Assembly: GCA_947396885.1 (NCBI GenBank)
Contig: OX377205.1
Location: forward strand, 52,746,676 to 52,810,675
Length of the DNA stretch: 64,000 bases
From: Heligmosomoides polygyrus polygyrus
Lineage: Eukaryota > Nematoda > Chromadorea > Rhabditida > Heligmosomidae
Direction of reading: 5' to 3'
The translations under genes and the position numbers were made by a program. Shown here piece by piece: positions 1-10,034 of this stretch. Every line of letters starts with the position of its first letter. Position 1 is the stretch's first letter. The notes under the pieces were generated by a model. That model made no database searches, had not been told where the DNA came from, and saw nothing but the letters and a program-made list of their open reading frames with translations.

Positions 1-720
1 TGGCATTGTTCGGACTCAAGTTAAACGTCAAAAAGACGGAGTACTTGTCGACGGATGTGAATGAGCTCGGATCTATCAAGATCAATGGTACTGAGCTCTC
101 ACGAGTCACATCTTCCAAGTATCTCGGATCAACAGTTACGCCCAATGGCAGCTTAAAGTTTGAGGTGAATGCGCGCGTAAGTGCAGCCTAGTCCAAATGG
201 CGATCGTTGACTGGGGTTCTCTGCGATAAGACAATACCCGAGTACCTCAAGTCGAAGGTTTATAGAACAGTTGTCCGCCCAGTAGCGACGTACGCGGCTG
301 AGTGCTGGCCCGTGACGAAGGAAATTGAAAGCCGCCTCAGCGTAATGGAGACGAAGATGTTAAGGTGGACGGCCGGAGTAACGCGATTGGACCGCGTTCG
401 CAATGACACCATACAACAGAGGTTCGGTGTCGTCCCGATAGCCGACAAGTTGCGCGAAGCTCGTCTACAATGGTATGGTCACGTCCTTCGCGCTAACGAC
501 GACACCGTCCGTAAGATTGGCCTGAATCTTGGAGTCTCTGGAAAACGGCCCAGAGGACGCCCAAAGCAACGTTGGCTAGATACGCTGCGCTTGGACTTAA
601 AGATAGCTGGTGTGCATCCCGATCAAGTATTTGATCGAGAGAAATGGCGTCACCACTCCAGAAGAGCGGACCCCGCGATCAAGCGGGACAAACGCTACTT
701 AAAATGATGCTGATGATGAT
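1..720 (+). mobile_element. RTE-clade LINE fragment, 3' end of the reverse transcriptase ORF
   Basis: The frame running from base 6 to 707 reads as the C-terminal part of an RTE-type endonuclease/reverse transcriptase: the thumb-side stretch with KYLGS, then ETKMLRWTAGVTRLDR, QWYGHVLR and RPRGRPKQRW, which is characteristic of nematode RTE ORFs. The frame is broken once by an in-frame TAG at 189-191 and otherwise stays open to the stop at 705-707. It ends in a short ATG/TGA-rich tail (701-720), as RTE elements commonly do in place of poly-A. The endonuclease and most of the RT lie off the left edge or are lost. It sits directly upstream of CCDC86 exons on the same strand, so it probably lies in an intron of that gene. 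Related pieces occur at 55640-56590 plus 61223-61313 and at 62740-63288. Confidence 0.85.
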
Positions 721-781
721 ACTGTCAACATGATAAAGTCGATTCTTGCAGGCAAACTATTTCCTACATGTGATTTTCTAG

Positions 782-1200
782 GCACAGCGCTATCATCAAG
801 GTAAAGCCGTTGAAGACCTCCTGGGAGAAGAAGATGGCTGATAAAGCGAAGCTTCAACAAGCCAAGCTTTTGCAGCAAGAGATCCGTGAGCGCAAGCAAC
901 AGGAAAAGCAGGTAGATTGGCATGAGGATGACGGCAAGTGGTCTGCTTCACTATTACTGTGCATGTAAATCTTGTTTGAAGGAGAGAATTGAAAGGAAGA
1001 AAGAGCAGGAGAAGCGGCGACTTGAGAACGAAAGAAAGGGAGAAGTTGTACAGGTGGGGTAGCTGTCTTCGTTACATACATAGGATTCAGTCCCTGATTC
1101 GCATGGTACTCCTTTGTTTCAGATTATAAAGAACACAGCCAAGCTGCGGAAAACGAAGAAGAAGCAGTTACGTCGGATCGTGAAGCGCGACACTAGCTAG
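782..1200 (+). CDS. CCDC86: CCDC86/Cgr1-family nucleolar protein, last three exons (5' part outside window)
   Basis: Three exons, 782-911, 982-1053 and 1123-1200, join in phase to give 92 residues and a TAG stop. The peptide starts HSAIIKVKPLKTSWEKKM and continues into a basic coiled coil rich in K, E, R and Q, ending KKKQLRRIVKRDTS. The pattern VKPLKTSWEKKM followed by a charged helix and a KKKQLR..KRDT end is the hallmark of the Cgr1/CCDC86 domain, whose yeast member acts in 60S pre-rRNA processing in the nucleolus. Donors are GTAGAT (912) and GTGGGG (1054). Acceptors are TTTTCTAG (781), TTGAAG (981, weak) and TTTCAG (1122). Exon 782 begins with one base completing an upstream codon, so earlier exons lie left of the window or beyond the LINE. 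Function is inferred from family; the exon chain is read directly. Confidence 0.82.
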
Positions 1201-1390
1201 TTCTGGCCGCTCGCTCCTTGTTCATGTTCATTTGTTCGACCAGTTGTTGTTAATTCTGTTTTTGTTCTACGCGGCCTTAGTTCTGAACGTTGACCTGCTC
1301 TGATTTGTTCCTTCGGATAAACGGCGAAAACCTTGATTCCTTGCTTATCGATTATTTATCGATGAAGTCGGCAACCGCCACATGGAGCAA

Positions 1391-1510
1391 CCCTGGTGCC
1401 AGCTGACCGACATTGGAGGGTTTGAAGGCTTCGTTGGCCGGGTCGGGAGAGAACCACTGCTCGATCAGGGGACGCTCGAGATCGGGTTCCCTGTCGAGCG
1501 CGCGCTCCCT
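1391..1510 (-). repeat. Degenerate tRNA-derived SINE fragment
   Basis: Bases 1391-1450 align with the middle of the SINE family seen in full at 30641-30945 (pattern CTGGTGCCAGCTGACCGA, then GAAGGCTTCGTTGGCC). The tRNA-like head is diverged and the tail is absent, so this is an old truncated copy. Confidence 0.45.
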
Positions 1511-2429
1511 CTAAGCTCCAAGACAGATATACACCATTTTGAAGCCAAATCGAACTCTTTCGGAATCAAATTGGATACTCCTCGCAATCAAATTGGATAC
1601 TCCTCGCAACGTTCCTTCGTATATACATATTAATTGCTAAATATAAGAACCTGCGTTCAGCAGAATTTTCATTCGTTGCACTGATTTCTGCACAATTTTG
1701 GCAAGTGCTTGAGATAATACGATCTACACAAATATCTTCAAAATTATGAATAATTAACATGTCGTCCATGTACCTGAAAGGGTGAAACTCCTTACTGGAG
1801 AGGAATTTATTGGTTGATTATTTGTATTTAAAAATGAAAGTGCTAAATCGGCAATAATAGGGCTTGCATTCCCACCTTGCAGAACTCCTTTTATACCTCC
1901 GATATTCTAATATAAACGCCATTTTGAATTTTCGATTCGATAATGCGAGGCAGGATAACGATTTATTCGGTATGAGAAATAGGAGCGGGTAATGTACGAG
2001 ACACCAAGTGATAATTGATATATGCAACTATAAAGTGACAGCGAATCTACACTGAAGGCGACATCAACCTGTGGTCTATCCTTTAACATAACAATTAACT
2101 TCATACAGCAGACAACTTCCAATTGTGACTACTTACAGCTTGCAAGAGCAGGTAGTGAGAGGTGTCGTGAAATAATACGTGACAAGAATAACTGAATAAC
2201 ATCTCGTGATGAATAGTGATTAATTGTCGATAATTTTAATGTGCAGTGAGCAAATGATTAACATGTAGAAGAGTCCACAGTGTATTTGCTACCAATAAGC
2301 GAGAGAGATCAACGAGGAATTATACATGCACTTAAGATGAGTCCATGATGTGGGCATACAATGAGAACATGACATGCCATTGGGTCACAAGGTCGAGTTG
2401 GTAAGATCCGTAGCAAGATCAAGCGGGCT
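1511..2429. other. Intergenic stretch, no gene recognised
   Basis: AT-rich DNA with short frames only. No domain, splice-consistent exon chain or known repeat could be supported here. The right end approaches the 3' end of the DIRS/PAT-type element, whose true terminus I could not fix. Confidence 0.4.
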
Positions 2430-2439
2430 GACGTAGCAT

Positions 2440-3090
2440 TTGAAAGCTGTAACCGAGCGCCATCCTCGACTGCATGACTCTTGTTTGGTCGTAGCCCATG
2501 TCCAACGCATGAGAAGCCGCCCCTCCTCTAAACGAATGTTTAAGGTGCTCTAATTACGCAGCTGTGAGCAGGGTCCTTAGCCTATCCCTTAGAGGCGAGT
2601 ATGTGAGGGGGATCTCGGAAGGCGGCCGAAACAAAAACAAAAACAGCTGATTCGCTGTTAAATCTACATAGGTCCTTAACAGGTTATGCTCCAGCTTATC
2701 GAGCTTGATTGGTGTGGGAGTGTCGCGACCGAACTGATCCGTTTTGGACCTCCTAATTAAGAGGGTCCACAGCCCATGCTGTTTACACGTCAGGTCTTTA
2801 AGTAGTATGCCCATAGCCTCGCTTATTCTAAGTAACGCCTTAAATTGCAGGAGGCTACCACGGCGGCCTGTGTTGTTTTGGGGTCTCTGCTACGTGTACC
2901 CTCGAGTACTATCTTGCGCATCGCTGCTGGGTCGACCTTTGCGTGGTGTTTTACCGGAGGGGATGCCTTCTTCTCAGCCTCTACGATGCTCTCTTCGATG
3001 CTGCGTTCTACCTCCGGCAATGACCGAAGAAATGGTTCATTGCTGCGAGCATTAAAGGCAACGCTTTCTGCCGCCCATCGACCGCGCATT
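2440..3090 (-). pseudogene. DIRS-type tyrosine recombinase remnant
   Basis: In the 2554-2814 frame extended upstream, the - strand reads LLRISEAMGILLKDL, then RRSKTDQFGR, which matches the first conserved arginine box (R..E) and following strand of DIRS-type recombinases. After one in-frame TAA the same frame gives HLKHSFRGGAASHALD, the H-x-x-R box, and a tyrosine in MALGYSF (near 2450) that may be the nucleophile. An N-terminal stretch (3089-2823) with a run of acidic and basic residues precedes it in another frame. The family cuts and rejoins DNA through a 3'-phosphotyrosine, replacing integrase for insertion of circular cDNA. Stops make this copy inactive. Confidence 0.72.
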
Positions 3091-3433
3091 GCGCTACGTA
3101 GTAGTTTCTCATCTGAGGAATGGGAAGACTGACGACCATGACACTCTTTCTGACTTCCTCAAAATTCCTCAGTCCAGCTTGATAACGTCGAACAAGCTCT
3201 ATCTGCAGCCAGGGCTCTGCCGATCCTAGTTCCTGCTTCTCCCAGCCCTAGACTTTCAGCTTGTTCCATCATCGCTGCTCCCTGCTGGAATCCAGCTGCT
3301 GGAAAATACGCGCTTCGTTCATTTTCACTTCCACTCTTCCACCTTTTATCTCGCATATAATTGTGGATTTTTTAAGTACCTTTATTAACTGTACCCCAGA
3401 AAGCTATTACAGGGTGGGTACGAGGGCTGACCG

Positions 3434-3508
3434 CTCCACGAACGCCGAAAACCGGGAAGACCTCGCCAGGTTTAGTCCCGCGGGAAGCCTCGTTACTCCT
3501 CCCCTGGT
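3434..3508. repeat. Internal copy of 75-base split direct repeat of the DIRS/PAT element
   Basis: Matches 7551-7625 in the same orientation; both start CTCCACG and end CCTGGT with the core GACCTCGCCAGGTTT intact. Placement between the RNase H and recombinase modules and at the gag end fits split repeats used for circular replication in PAT-like elements. Confidence 0.6.
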
Positions 3509-5094
3509 ATGCACTCTCTAACGCACGAATTTTCCCTAAAATCCACCAGCAGGGAAATGAACGTGGATTTTGAATACTGAGAACCGAACGCTCCTGGAGG
3601 AGCTTCTTCCTGAAATATTCTTGTCCCTACTGGGAACATAACTCCGTCCTTGACAAAGTCGGCCCAGTGATGACCATCTGTTTTAAGAATGGGGAAATGG
3701 GCCTGCGCGGGCCACAACGGGCAACCAAGAATCCCTACCGATTCGCAACGGCGAGACCACTTTAATACTGTAGGTATAAGATAGACAGGAGGAACTAACC
3801 AAAGTAGCCCTGTTCTCCAAGCGTCGGGTTCAGTGGAGGCATTGACACCGGACGTTCCTGGCCAAAGTGCACTGGAATAAAATGTCTGACATTTTGCGTT
3901 CCTGCCTTTCTCTGGAATACCCAATCTGGCTGTGATTGCTGAGAATATCTTTCCGTTTATTCGCCAGTCGTCAAGATCTACTAGTCTACTTGCATTATCA
4001 GCTTTCTGATTTAGTTCTCTAGGTATCCATTTTAGTAACAGCTGCAGACCAAATCTCCGTTCTATGTCCCATATCGTTTCTGCTATCTGGTGTAGTTTGA
4101 GCAAAAGGCTGTCTTTTTCATGAACGATACACGCTGCTTGGTTATTCGTATAGAGAACAACTTCCTGCTTAAGATTTTGTCCAAATGCTTAAATCCCAAA
4201 CCTTATCGCGAAAAGCTCTCTAGCTTAGCCAATACTGAATTGGATGCATAATTAAGAATTGCCCCAACTTGCTGTGCGGAGGCATCTACGTAAATGATAA
4301 TCTGGTAGCATGCTCCTTTGTGGGAGGAAGAAGAGACCGAGTTAGGCACTTCAATAATCGAGATTTCCAGTAAGCCAACTCACCGTTCTCTCTCTCTTCA
4401 CTTTCCTCCATCTTCGGCTGAGAGGGTACTCTAAGGATTGAGCAGAAGCGATTTCTCGAAAGATTGCTCGTGAGTTTTGAATGTCTGAAGAGTTCATCAC
4501 TAAATGAGTCGAAGCTGAAGTCCACGACCAACGCAGTCTATTATGCAACAAAGGTTTAGAGATCCTTTTCAGTTGATCCACCCTCTCTTTCGCTCTTTCT
4601 AATCTCTCGGAAGAGAGGGAGATTTGCAGCTGTTTTAAATCTATCGAAAAGCCTAACCATTTTGCGACTTGTGTTGGAGACCAGTGGCATTTCTCCTGAG
4701 CAAAGTGTCATCCTGCACCTTCGAGATCTTGTTTGATGAGTGTTGATATTTCATCACACCATGATCGGGAAGAATCGAATATAATACCACCATTGAGATA
4801 AATAGTTATGCATAAGCCATGAGTTCTCCATTTCCTTATAAATGTTCTTAAAATCTTGGTGAAAATATGGGGTGCTGAACATAACCCAAACGGTAAGCAC
4901 GTAAACTGACAGAAAGTGCTGTCCCACACAAACCCGAGATAGTCTGTGTGTTCTTCGCAGATTCTAACGTGATGATACCCGGATTTTAGATCGAATGTAG
5001 TCATGTACCCGTCATGAGGGAGAACATGCATTATTTTCGATAGGTCGTCTAGTTTAAACATAGGCACCTCTACGAATTTGTTAAGATGGGACAA
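3493..5094 (-). pseudogene. DIRS-type reverse transcriptase and RNase H remnant
   Basis: The 5094-4708 frame reads TFDLKSGYHHVRI, then FTCLPFGLCSAPHIFTK, then IYLNGGI in place of the catalytic YLDDG, so the second and third positions of the active-site quartet are changed. Downstream frames give CHWSPTQVAKWLGF and, at 4104-3950, WIPRELNQKADNASRLVDLDDW, the RNase H/linker signature typical of DIRS RTs. Several stops and frame changes lie between 4700 and 4100. RT copies element RNA to cDNA; this copy cannot be functional. Its upstream part is cut off by the hAT-type insertion at 5152. Confidence 0.75.
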
Positions 5095-5151
5095 GCCGAG
5101 AACTAGTCGCAGTTTCTTACCTCGTGCAACCGAAAGAGGATGGATATGAAG

Positions 5152-6482
5152 CAGGGGTGTGCGTTTAACGACTAACGATTTATCGATTTACCGGATTTAC
5201 CGGTATTTCTCGTTAAAATGTTTTAACGAAATTTAACGACGAAATTTTCCGTTAAATTGCATAATCGACATTTTACGCGCCATTTTTCAAATTTTAATTT
5301 TTCATGTCAATGCATTTTGGACAATTTTTTTAGATGAGCTTTCGCAGCATCGTTGCGAACCAAGGGAGCCTCCTACTTACTTGGAGATAGGTATTCGATA
5401 TCGTCCTCATATTTCGAGAATTACTGGCATCTTTACTGGCATCTTCATTGACCAATCTATTTACGTGCGTCCCCACTTTTTTCTGCCGAAGTTTTGCGTT
5501 TCTGACTTCTTAGGCCGTTTTTCGCGTTAGATCGCTACATATTAGCTCTTCATACTTACCAAGCAGGCAGTTTTTTCAAAGTTTTTGTGATATTCGTTTT
5601 ATAGCTGGGGCTGAAAAGGTATAAATTAAGAGAAGAAAACGTAACGAAACGCAAATAAACTGTTAGAGCGCTGCTGCTGGTACTGTCACTGCTTCTATTG
5701 TTTAATTATTGAAATTCATATTGTGCTTTGTCATCGGTCCTGCTTATCCTTGTCGTCTCTTCGAAGGCTCTCTTGGCACTACTTTTGGGAGAAGCACGGT
5801 CAGTACACGTGCGCGTGTGTGCAATTTTCTTGGAATACAGAGGAGAAAGAGATTAGCAATTTAAATCTACGAGACTTGGCTGGCAGAAACAAAAATATAC
5901 TCAATGCGAAAAGTTCGATTCGGTTGAAAGTTTGTCAACAGTCTGTGGCATTTTCTTGAGTTCTTCATTAAAACATTTTGTAATTTCTAAAGCAGTTATT
6001 GTAGTATAAAAGAATCTTTGGCTGTAAAAGTCGAGCTAGGGAGTTCTCTAAAAAATTTTGTCAGGACAAATGAAGAGTGATCAGCCTTGCTACGTTGCAT
6101 ACCACTTTGGATCTTCCCAGAAACTGGACGGCTGTCCGCAAGCTAAATAGGCTACGCATAGTAAGAAATTTGTTACTCTAGAAGTCTTGCTGTTACTGTC
6201 TGGTTTTAGAATCTTGATGATTTTTTCGTTTAGCAATTTTATTGATGTAGGTGAACTGTTGTTATTTGTTGTGAAGACGAAGACATAGTCACACGATAGT
6301 TGCCATGCGAGTCCATGGAAAAAGTGAATAAAGAAAAAGATCAGGTTTTTTACATATTAAAATACGGCCAGCCTGACTGCAGCTAAGGAAAATTTTATTT
6401 AACGAATTTACCGATTTTAACGCAAATTTTTTCGTTAAAGTTGCGTTAAAAATTTACCGAAGAAATTTAACGCACGCCCCTG
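5152..6482. mobile_element. Non-autonomous hAT-type element (1331 bases) inserted in the DIRS element
   Basis: Ends are CAGGGGTGTGCG on the left and, in inverse, CAGGGGCGTGCG on the right. Flanking 8-mers ATATGAAG (5144-5151) and ATACGATG (6483-6490) agree at six of eight positions, as an aged 8-base target duplication would. Just inside both ends lie dense short repeats built from TTTAACG and GGTAAAT/ATTTACCG words, in inverse orientation at the two ends. No transposase is recognisable inside. 8-base duplications and CAGGGG termini are hAT hallmarks; assignment beyond that is inference. Confidence 0.75.
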
Positions 6483-6719
6483 ATACGATGCTGTTGTACA
6501 CCGTGTTGGGGCACTTTCTTTACTGCTAAGCGAGGAGTTCTGTAATTTGAGATGTTACGAAACTGCCACGCTCGAGAGCTGACCGTCTATTGTGGGCTAC
6601 AGAGGACCTCGACGGAGGAGAAGTGAAGGGTAAAGAGCACCCGTTAATTATTGTGGTCGAGGCTAACTGTGTGGGCTAGAGAGCCCCCAGACTGACTGAT
6701 GTAAATGAATAGATCCTGC

Positions 6720-7524
6720 AATGAACTCACTATTTGCGGCGTGGGCAGTCTCTACACCAATGTCCTTCTTGTCCGCATTTCCTACACTGGTCCTTCCTCC
6801 TAAGTAGATCCCTTTGGAAAGTCTTATCTCTGAAGGTTTTTGCTGGAAATGCGGAACACCTGAAAAGCGTTGGAGGACGAGTCCACGAAACTTCATGCTG
6901 TGGGTTAGGGTCGTAGTTGAGGCGAGAGTAAGAATGGGCCCCGTAACTACTCGACGGAGGGTGGGGTGGGGGGGGGGGGGGAGGGGGAGGCAGAAGGCCA
7001 CGCTGCTCCCCTCTTACAAAACGTCTGACACGATGTCGAAATCTTCCGCTTTCTCGGGTCCCCTTCGTCTTTCCTCTTCAACGTCTTCATAAATTCGCCG
7101 AGCTTTAGGCTCATTGACTTTAACGTTTCTGCCTTGGATTTGTGGAAAAACAGGAACTGGAACACCTCATTTGTGGAAAAACAGGAACTGGAACACCTCA
7201 GGATGATCATTGGCAATTTTCAAGGTTTCATTTCTTGTTTGTAAATCACGAAAGGCATCAGTAACGACGGGTGAAATCTCGATACTCTTGCCGAAGCAGC
7301 AACTTGCGAATAATAGTGGCGTTGAATTCGTACTGCTTGGCGTACCCTTCTCTCTTGAACACTGGAGCTAACGAGGAGCTAGACTGCCGAGATTGGCCCT
7401 GTTCAGTGAACGAATCGACAGTGATCTGGATATCTTCCGGATCCAGACGAAACCCACTTGCACTTGATACTTCTTCCTCATTTGCTGCGTCGAGCGGTTG
7501 CTGTTGCGAAGATTCTCCTTCCAT
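6720..7524 (-). pseudogene. DIRS/PAT gag-like protein remnant with zinc knuckle
   Basis: Starting at the ATG at 7524-7522, the - strand reads MEGESSQQQPLDAANEEE, then FKREGYAKQYEFNATIIRKL, the FKR/K-G-...-Q-EFN pattern seen in gag-like ORFs of DIRS/PAT elements. A frame change follows and the protein resumes as KSKAETLKSMSLKLGEF. Near 6762-6800 the frame gives CRKCGQEGHWCRDC, a perfect CX2CX4HX4C knuckle. A 31-base tandem duplication at 7138-7199 and a 14-base G run (6968-6981) disrupt the reading frame. It would package element RNA; it is dead here. Confidence 0.65.
7138..7199. repeat. 31-base exact tandem duplication in the gag-like ORF
   Basis: Two identical 31-base units, 7138-7168 and 7169-7199. 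Because 31 is not a multiple of three, it shifts the gag-like frame and duplicates the peptide EVFQFLFFHK. Confidence 0.9.
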
Positions 7525-7550
7525 GATGACATAGAATATAATATCGACTT

Positions 7551-7625
7551 CTCCACGGACGTCGAAAACCTGGATGACCTCGCCAGGTTTCGTCACGCGG
7601 AGAGCCTCGTGACCCCTGCCCTGGT
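7551..7625. repeat. Terminal copy of 75-base split direct repeat of the DIRS/PAT element
   Basis: Partner of 3434-3508, lying just upstream of the gag-like start codon on the - strand, where the 5' terminal repeat of a PAT-like element is expected. Confidence 0.6.
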
Positions 7626-8243
7626 CCCTAGGTCGTGGCCTAGCGAGATTGATCGCTCTATAATTCAAAATAACACTTATCTGTTTTTGAAGGGAAGTAC
7701 CTTCTATGTAATAGGAGTTGCTTAACAAGTAATCTAACATGTATATTATGTCTTACTTATTGTATGGTCTGTAGTTACCAGAATGTGAGGCTTCGTCGCT
7801 GTAAAAACATCTGTATTGCTTAACTATCAGAAATTTTTTATTCGAATTTCTAAATCAATCGTTAAAAAGCTATTTCAGCTATGTTTTCAATAATTGTGTT
7901 GCGTAGAATATTTGTAAACATGTCGACATCAGCTGTATAGAGCTTTTGACTATTGTTGTGAATGGAGCGAACTGAATTAGATATGTTGATACCGTTAATG
8001 GTCCAAAATGTTTTGATACAACCTTTAGTGTTTGGGCGCAACGGACATAGCTTTAAAAGTGATTTTTTACATGCCTGAATGTAGTTATAATTTCAAAAGC
8101 TAAGGGCTTTACTGAACTATTTGATGCACCTGTTGTAAATCTGATTTTGAGAGGAGTTTTATGAAACTTAGGTATACAGAAAATTAACGGAACCACACTT
8201 TGCACATTAGGCTTCAAATTAATGGAATTCAAAAGGTTGTGAT
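7626..8243. other. Spacer between DIRS element and hAT-type element, no gene seen
   Basis: AT-rich DNA without recognisable coding sequence or repeat apart from the target site GTTGTGAT at 8236-8243. Confidence 0.4.
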
Positions 8244-10026
8244 AAAGGGTGTGCGTAAATGAAAATCGAAATTTCGTAAATCGTAAATCGTAATTACGAA
8301 AAAACCGTCGTAAATCCTAAATCGTAAGAGTCACCTGAACTGTAGTGCAGTACAACCGAATTTCCTGAAGCTTTTTCTGCTAATGTTAATCAGATGTGAT
8401 TCAATATCAATTAACTGTTGTGTTATTTTCAGCTTGAGCGGAACAGTTTTCTTACCAAACTATTTTTTTACGGCTTCTTGCTAGCAAAACATCTTTCAAA
8501 CCAAACTAAACACGTTTCAGGAAAGTCAAAAAACTGTATTTTTAAAAACTATACTTAAGCCTATGCCTGGTATTCCAACAGAAAGCTTGCATCGCTTGAA
8601 TATTCATTAAATTCCTAACTTACCACCATTTTTTAGCTTGCGTATTAGTTTTGGAATTAGAAGAAACAACTGCGAATAATTCGCTGTCAATATTACAAAT
8701 TAAAAAACTTCACCACTGACCAATGCATCTGCTTTTAAGCCCGTACTTGTAAGATTCCGAAAACTTACAATGTTGCTCTACTATTTAATAACTCCCTGCG
8801 CTCGCTTGGGGTACCCTTCGCCAGCTCCGTTTCCTCTCCGAGAACCTGCAGCATTGTAAGCGGTTTACATAGGGCGAATACGATAAACTCAATCACGCCA
8901 CCGGAAATGGAGATCAAAACTGTCAAGACCAGAACGATCTTTTCTAGGAATGCTACGCGCTTGATTTTGCGGCACTTTTTATACTAATTTGCGCAGCCCT
9001 ATAAAGCACAATGCAAACCGTTAGAAACATTGGTACATGTCGCAAAGGTGAGCAGCATTGGTGGGTGGGAGCGCGCCAGCCAATAACAACCAGAACACAG
9101 ACCAAACATATGCCAGCCGATCCGACTGTACGCGCACTCTCTGAATGACATGCCTATTCAATGAGGCCTGATTGGATGGAGCGTTCCCATCTCACAATGC
9201 TGCTCGTCTTCGCGACATATACCGAGACATTATTGGTTTATCCTTTCCACATGAGCATAGCAACTTTCTAGACTCCGCTTCCAATTACGAATGATGTTCG
9301 ATAGTGGATTTGCGTCAATACTATTCGGTAGGGTTAGCATGTATCCGCAACAGAGTGACTCGACGTTATTACCAAACAGGACGTGGAGCTAGAATATTCG
9401 TCTCTCTTTCTCTAAGAAACTGCTTGCAGTGTCCTTTTATTATTTAGTTATTTATTCAAAACGCTGCATAAGGCAGTCATAAGAGAAACAAATTCAAACA
9501 AAACACAGACTATGAGCTGAAATAGAACAACCTTCGGCAGTAGGAACGCGATGTGCCTTGCTCGCTCTGGAACGGAAACGAAGGAGCCCAGCCTCCCCAC
9601 CCTTCTAGGCAGAAGCTTATTTTTTAAACATTGTATTGCACTTCTCTCCCCTTAACCCTGTCTGGTTCCAAGCGGGAGCCCTTATAATGTTGGAGAAATG
9701 GAAATGTTTGTTAGCAAAGAGAAAAGTCGGATTCGAGAAAACTGTGGACAGGACGTATTGTACAACACGGTAGCATATTAAATCTTCAAAAATCAACTAA
9801 AGGCAAGTGGGAATGAGCTATAAGGGGAACCAATTGAGTGGGCACATCTTTATAACCCAGTCCACATAAATTTGGTCGCCAGTTGGTTGTTGATCAAAGA
9901 TCACATTTACGAACATTTACGATTTACGACCTAAAATGTCGTAAATCGTGAATCGTAAAAAATTTGACAGAAATAGCCGTAAATCGTAAAATCGTAGATC
10001 GTAAATTGTAATTGCGCACACCCCTG
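8244..10026. mobile_element. Non-autonomous hAT-type element (1783 bases) with perfect 8-base TSD
   Basis: Left end AAAGGGTGTGCG and inverse right end CAGGGGTGTGCG are flanked by identical octamers GTTGTGAT (8236-8243 and 10027-10034). Subterminal arrays use the word CGTAAATC and its complement GATTTACG, several copies at each end. No transposase frame was found. An inner stretch near 9437-9530 resembles the 3' end of the CR1 LINE at 11408 (ATAAGGCAGTCATAAGAGA), suggesting a nested LINE tail. A truncated relative lies at 15239. Confidence 0.82.
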
Positions 10027-10034
10027 GTTGTGAT

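Larger units (their letters stand above)
2430..7625 (-). mobile_element. DIRS/PAT-type tyrosine recombinase retrotransposon, decayed
   Basis: Reading the - strand from right to left, the order is a gag-like ORF with a zinc knuckle (7524 to about 6720), a reverse transcriptase (5094-4708), an RNase H/connection region (about 4690-3493), and a tyrosine recombinase (about 3090-2440). No DDE integrase, LTR or PBS is visible. This combination is diagnostic of DIRS-like elements; PAT is the nematode branch. A 75-base sequence is repeated in direct orientation at 3434-3508 and 7551-7625 (about 80 percent alike by eye), consistent with the split direct repeats of PAT-like elements. Each module carries stops or frameshifts. 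A 1331-base hAT-type element (5152-6482) is inserted between gag and RT. Outer ends are approximate. Confidence 0.75.
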
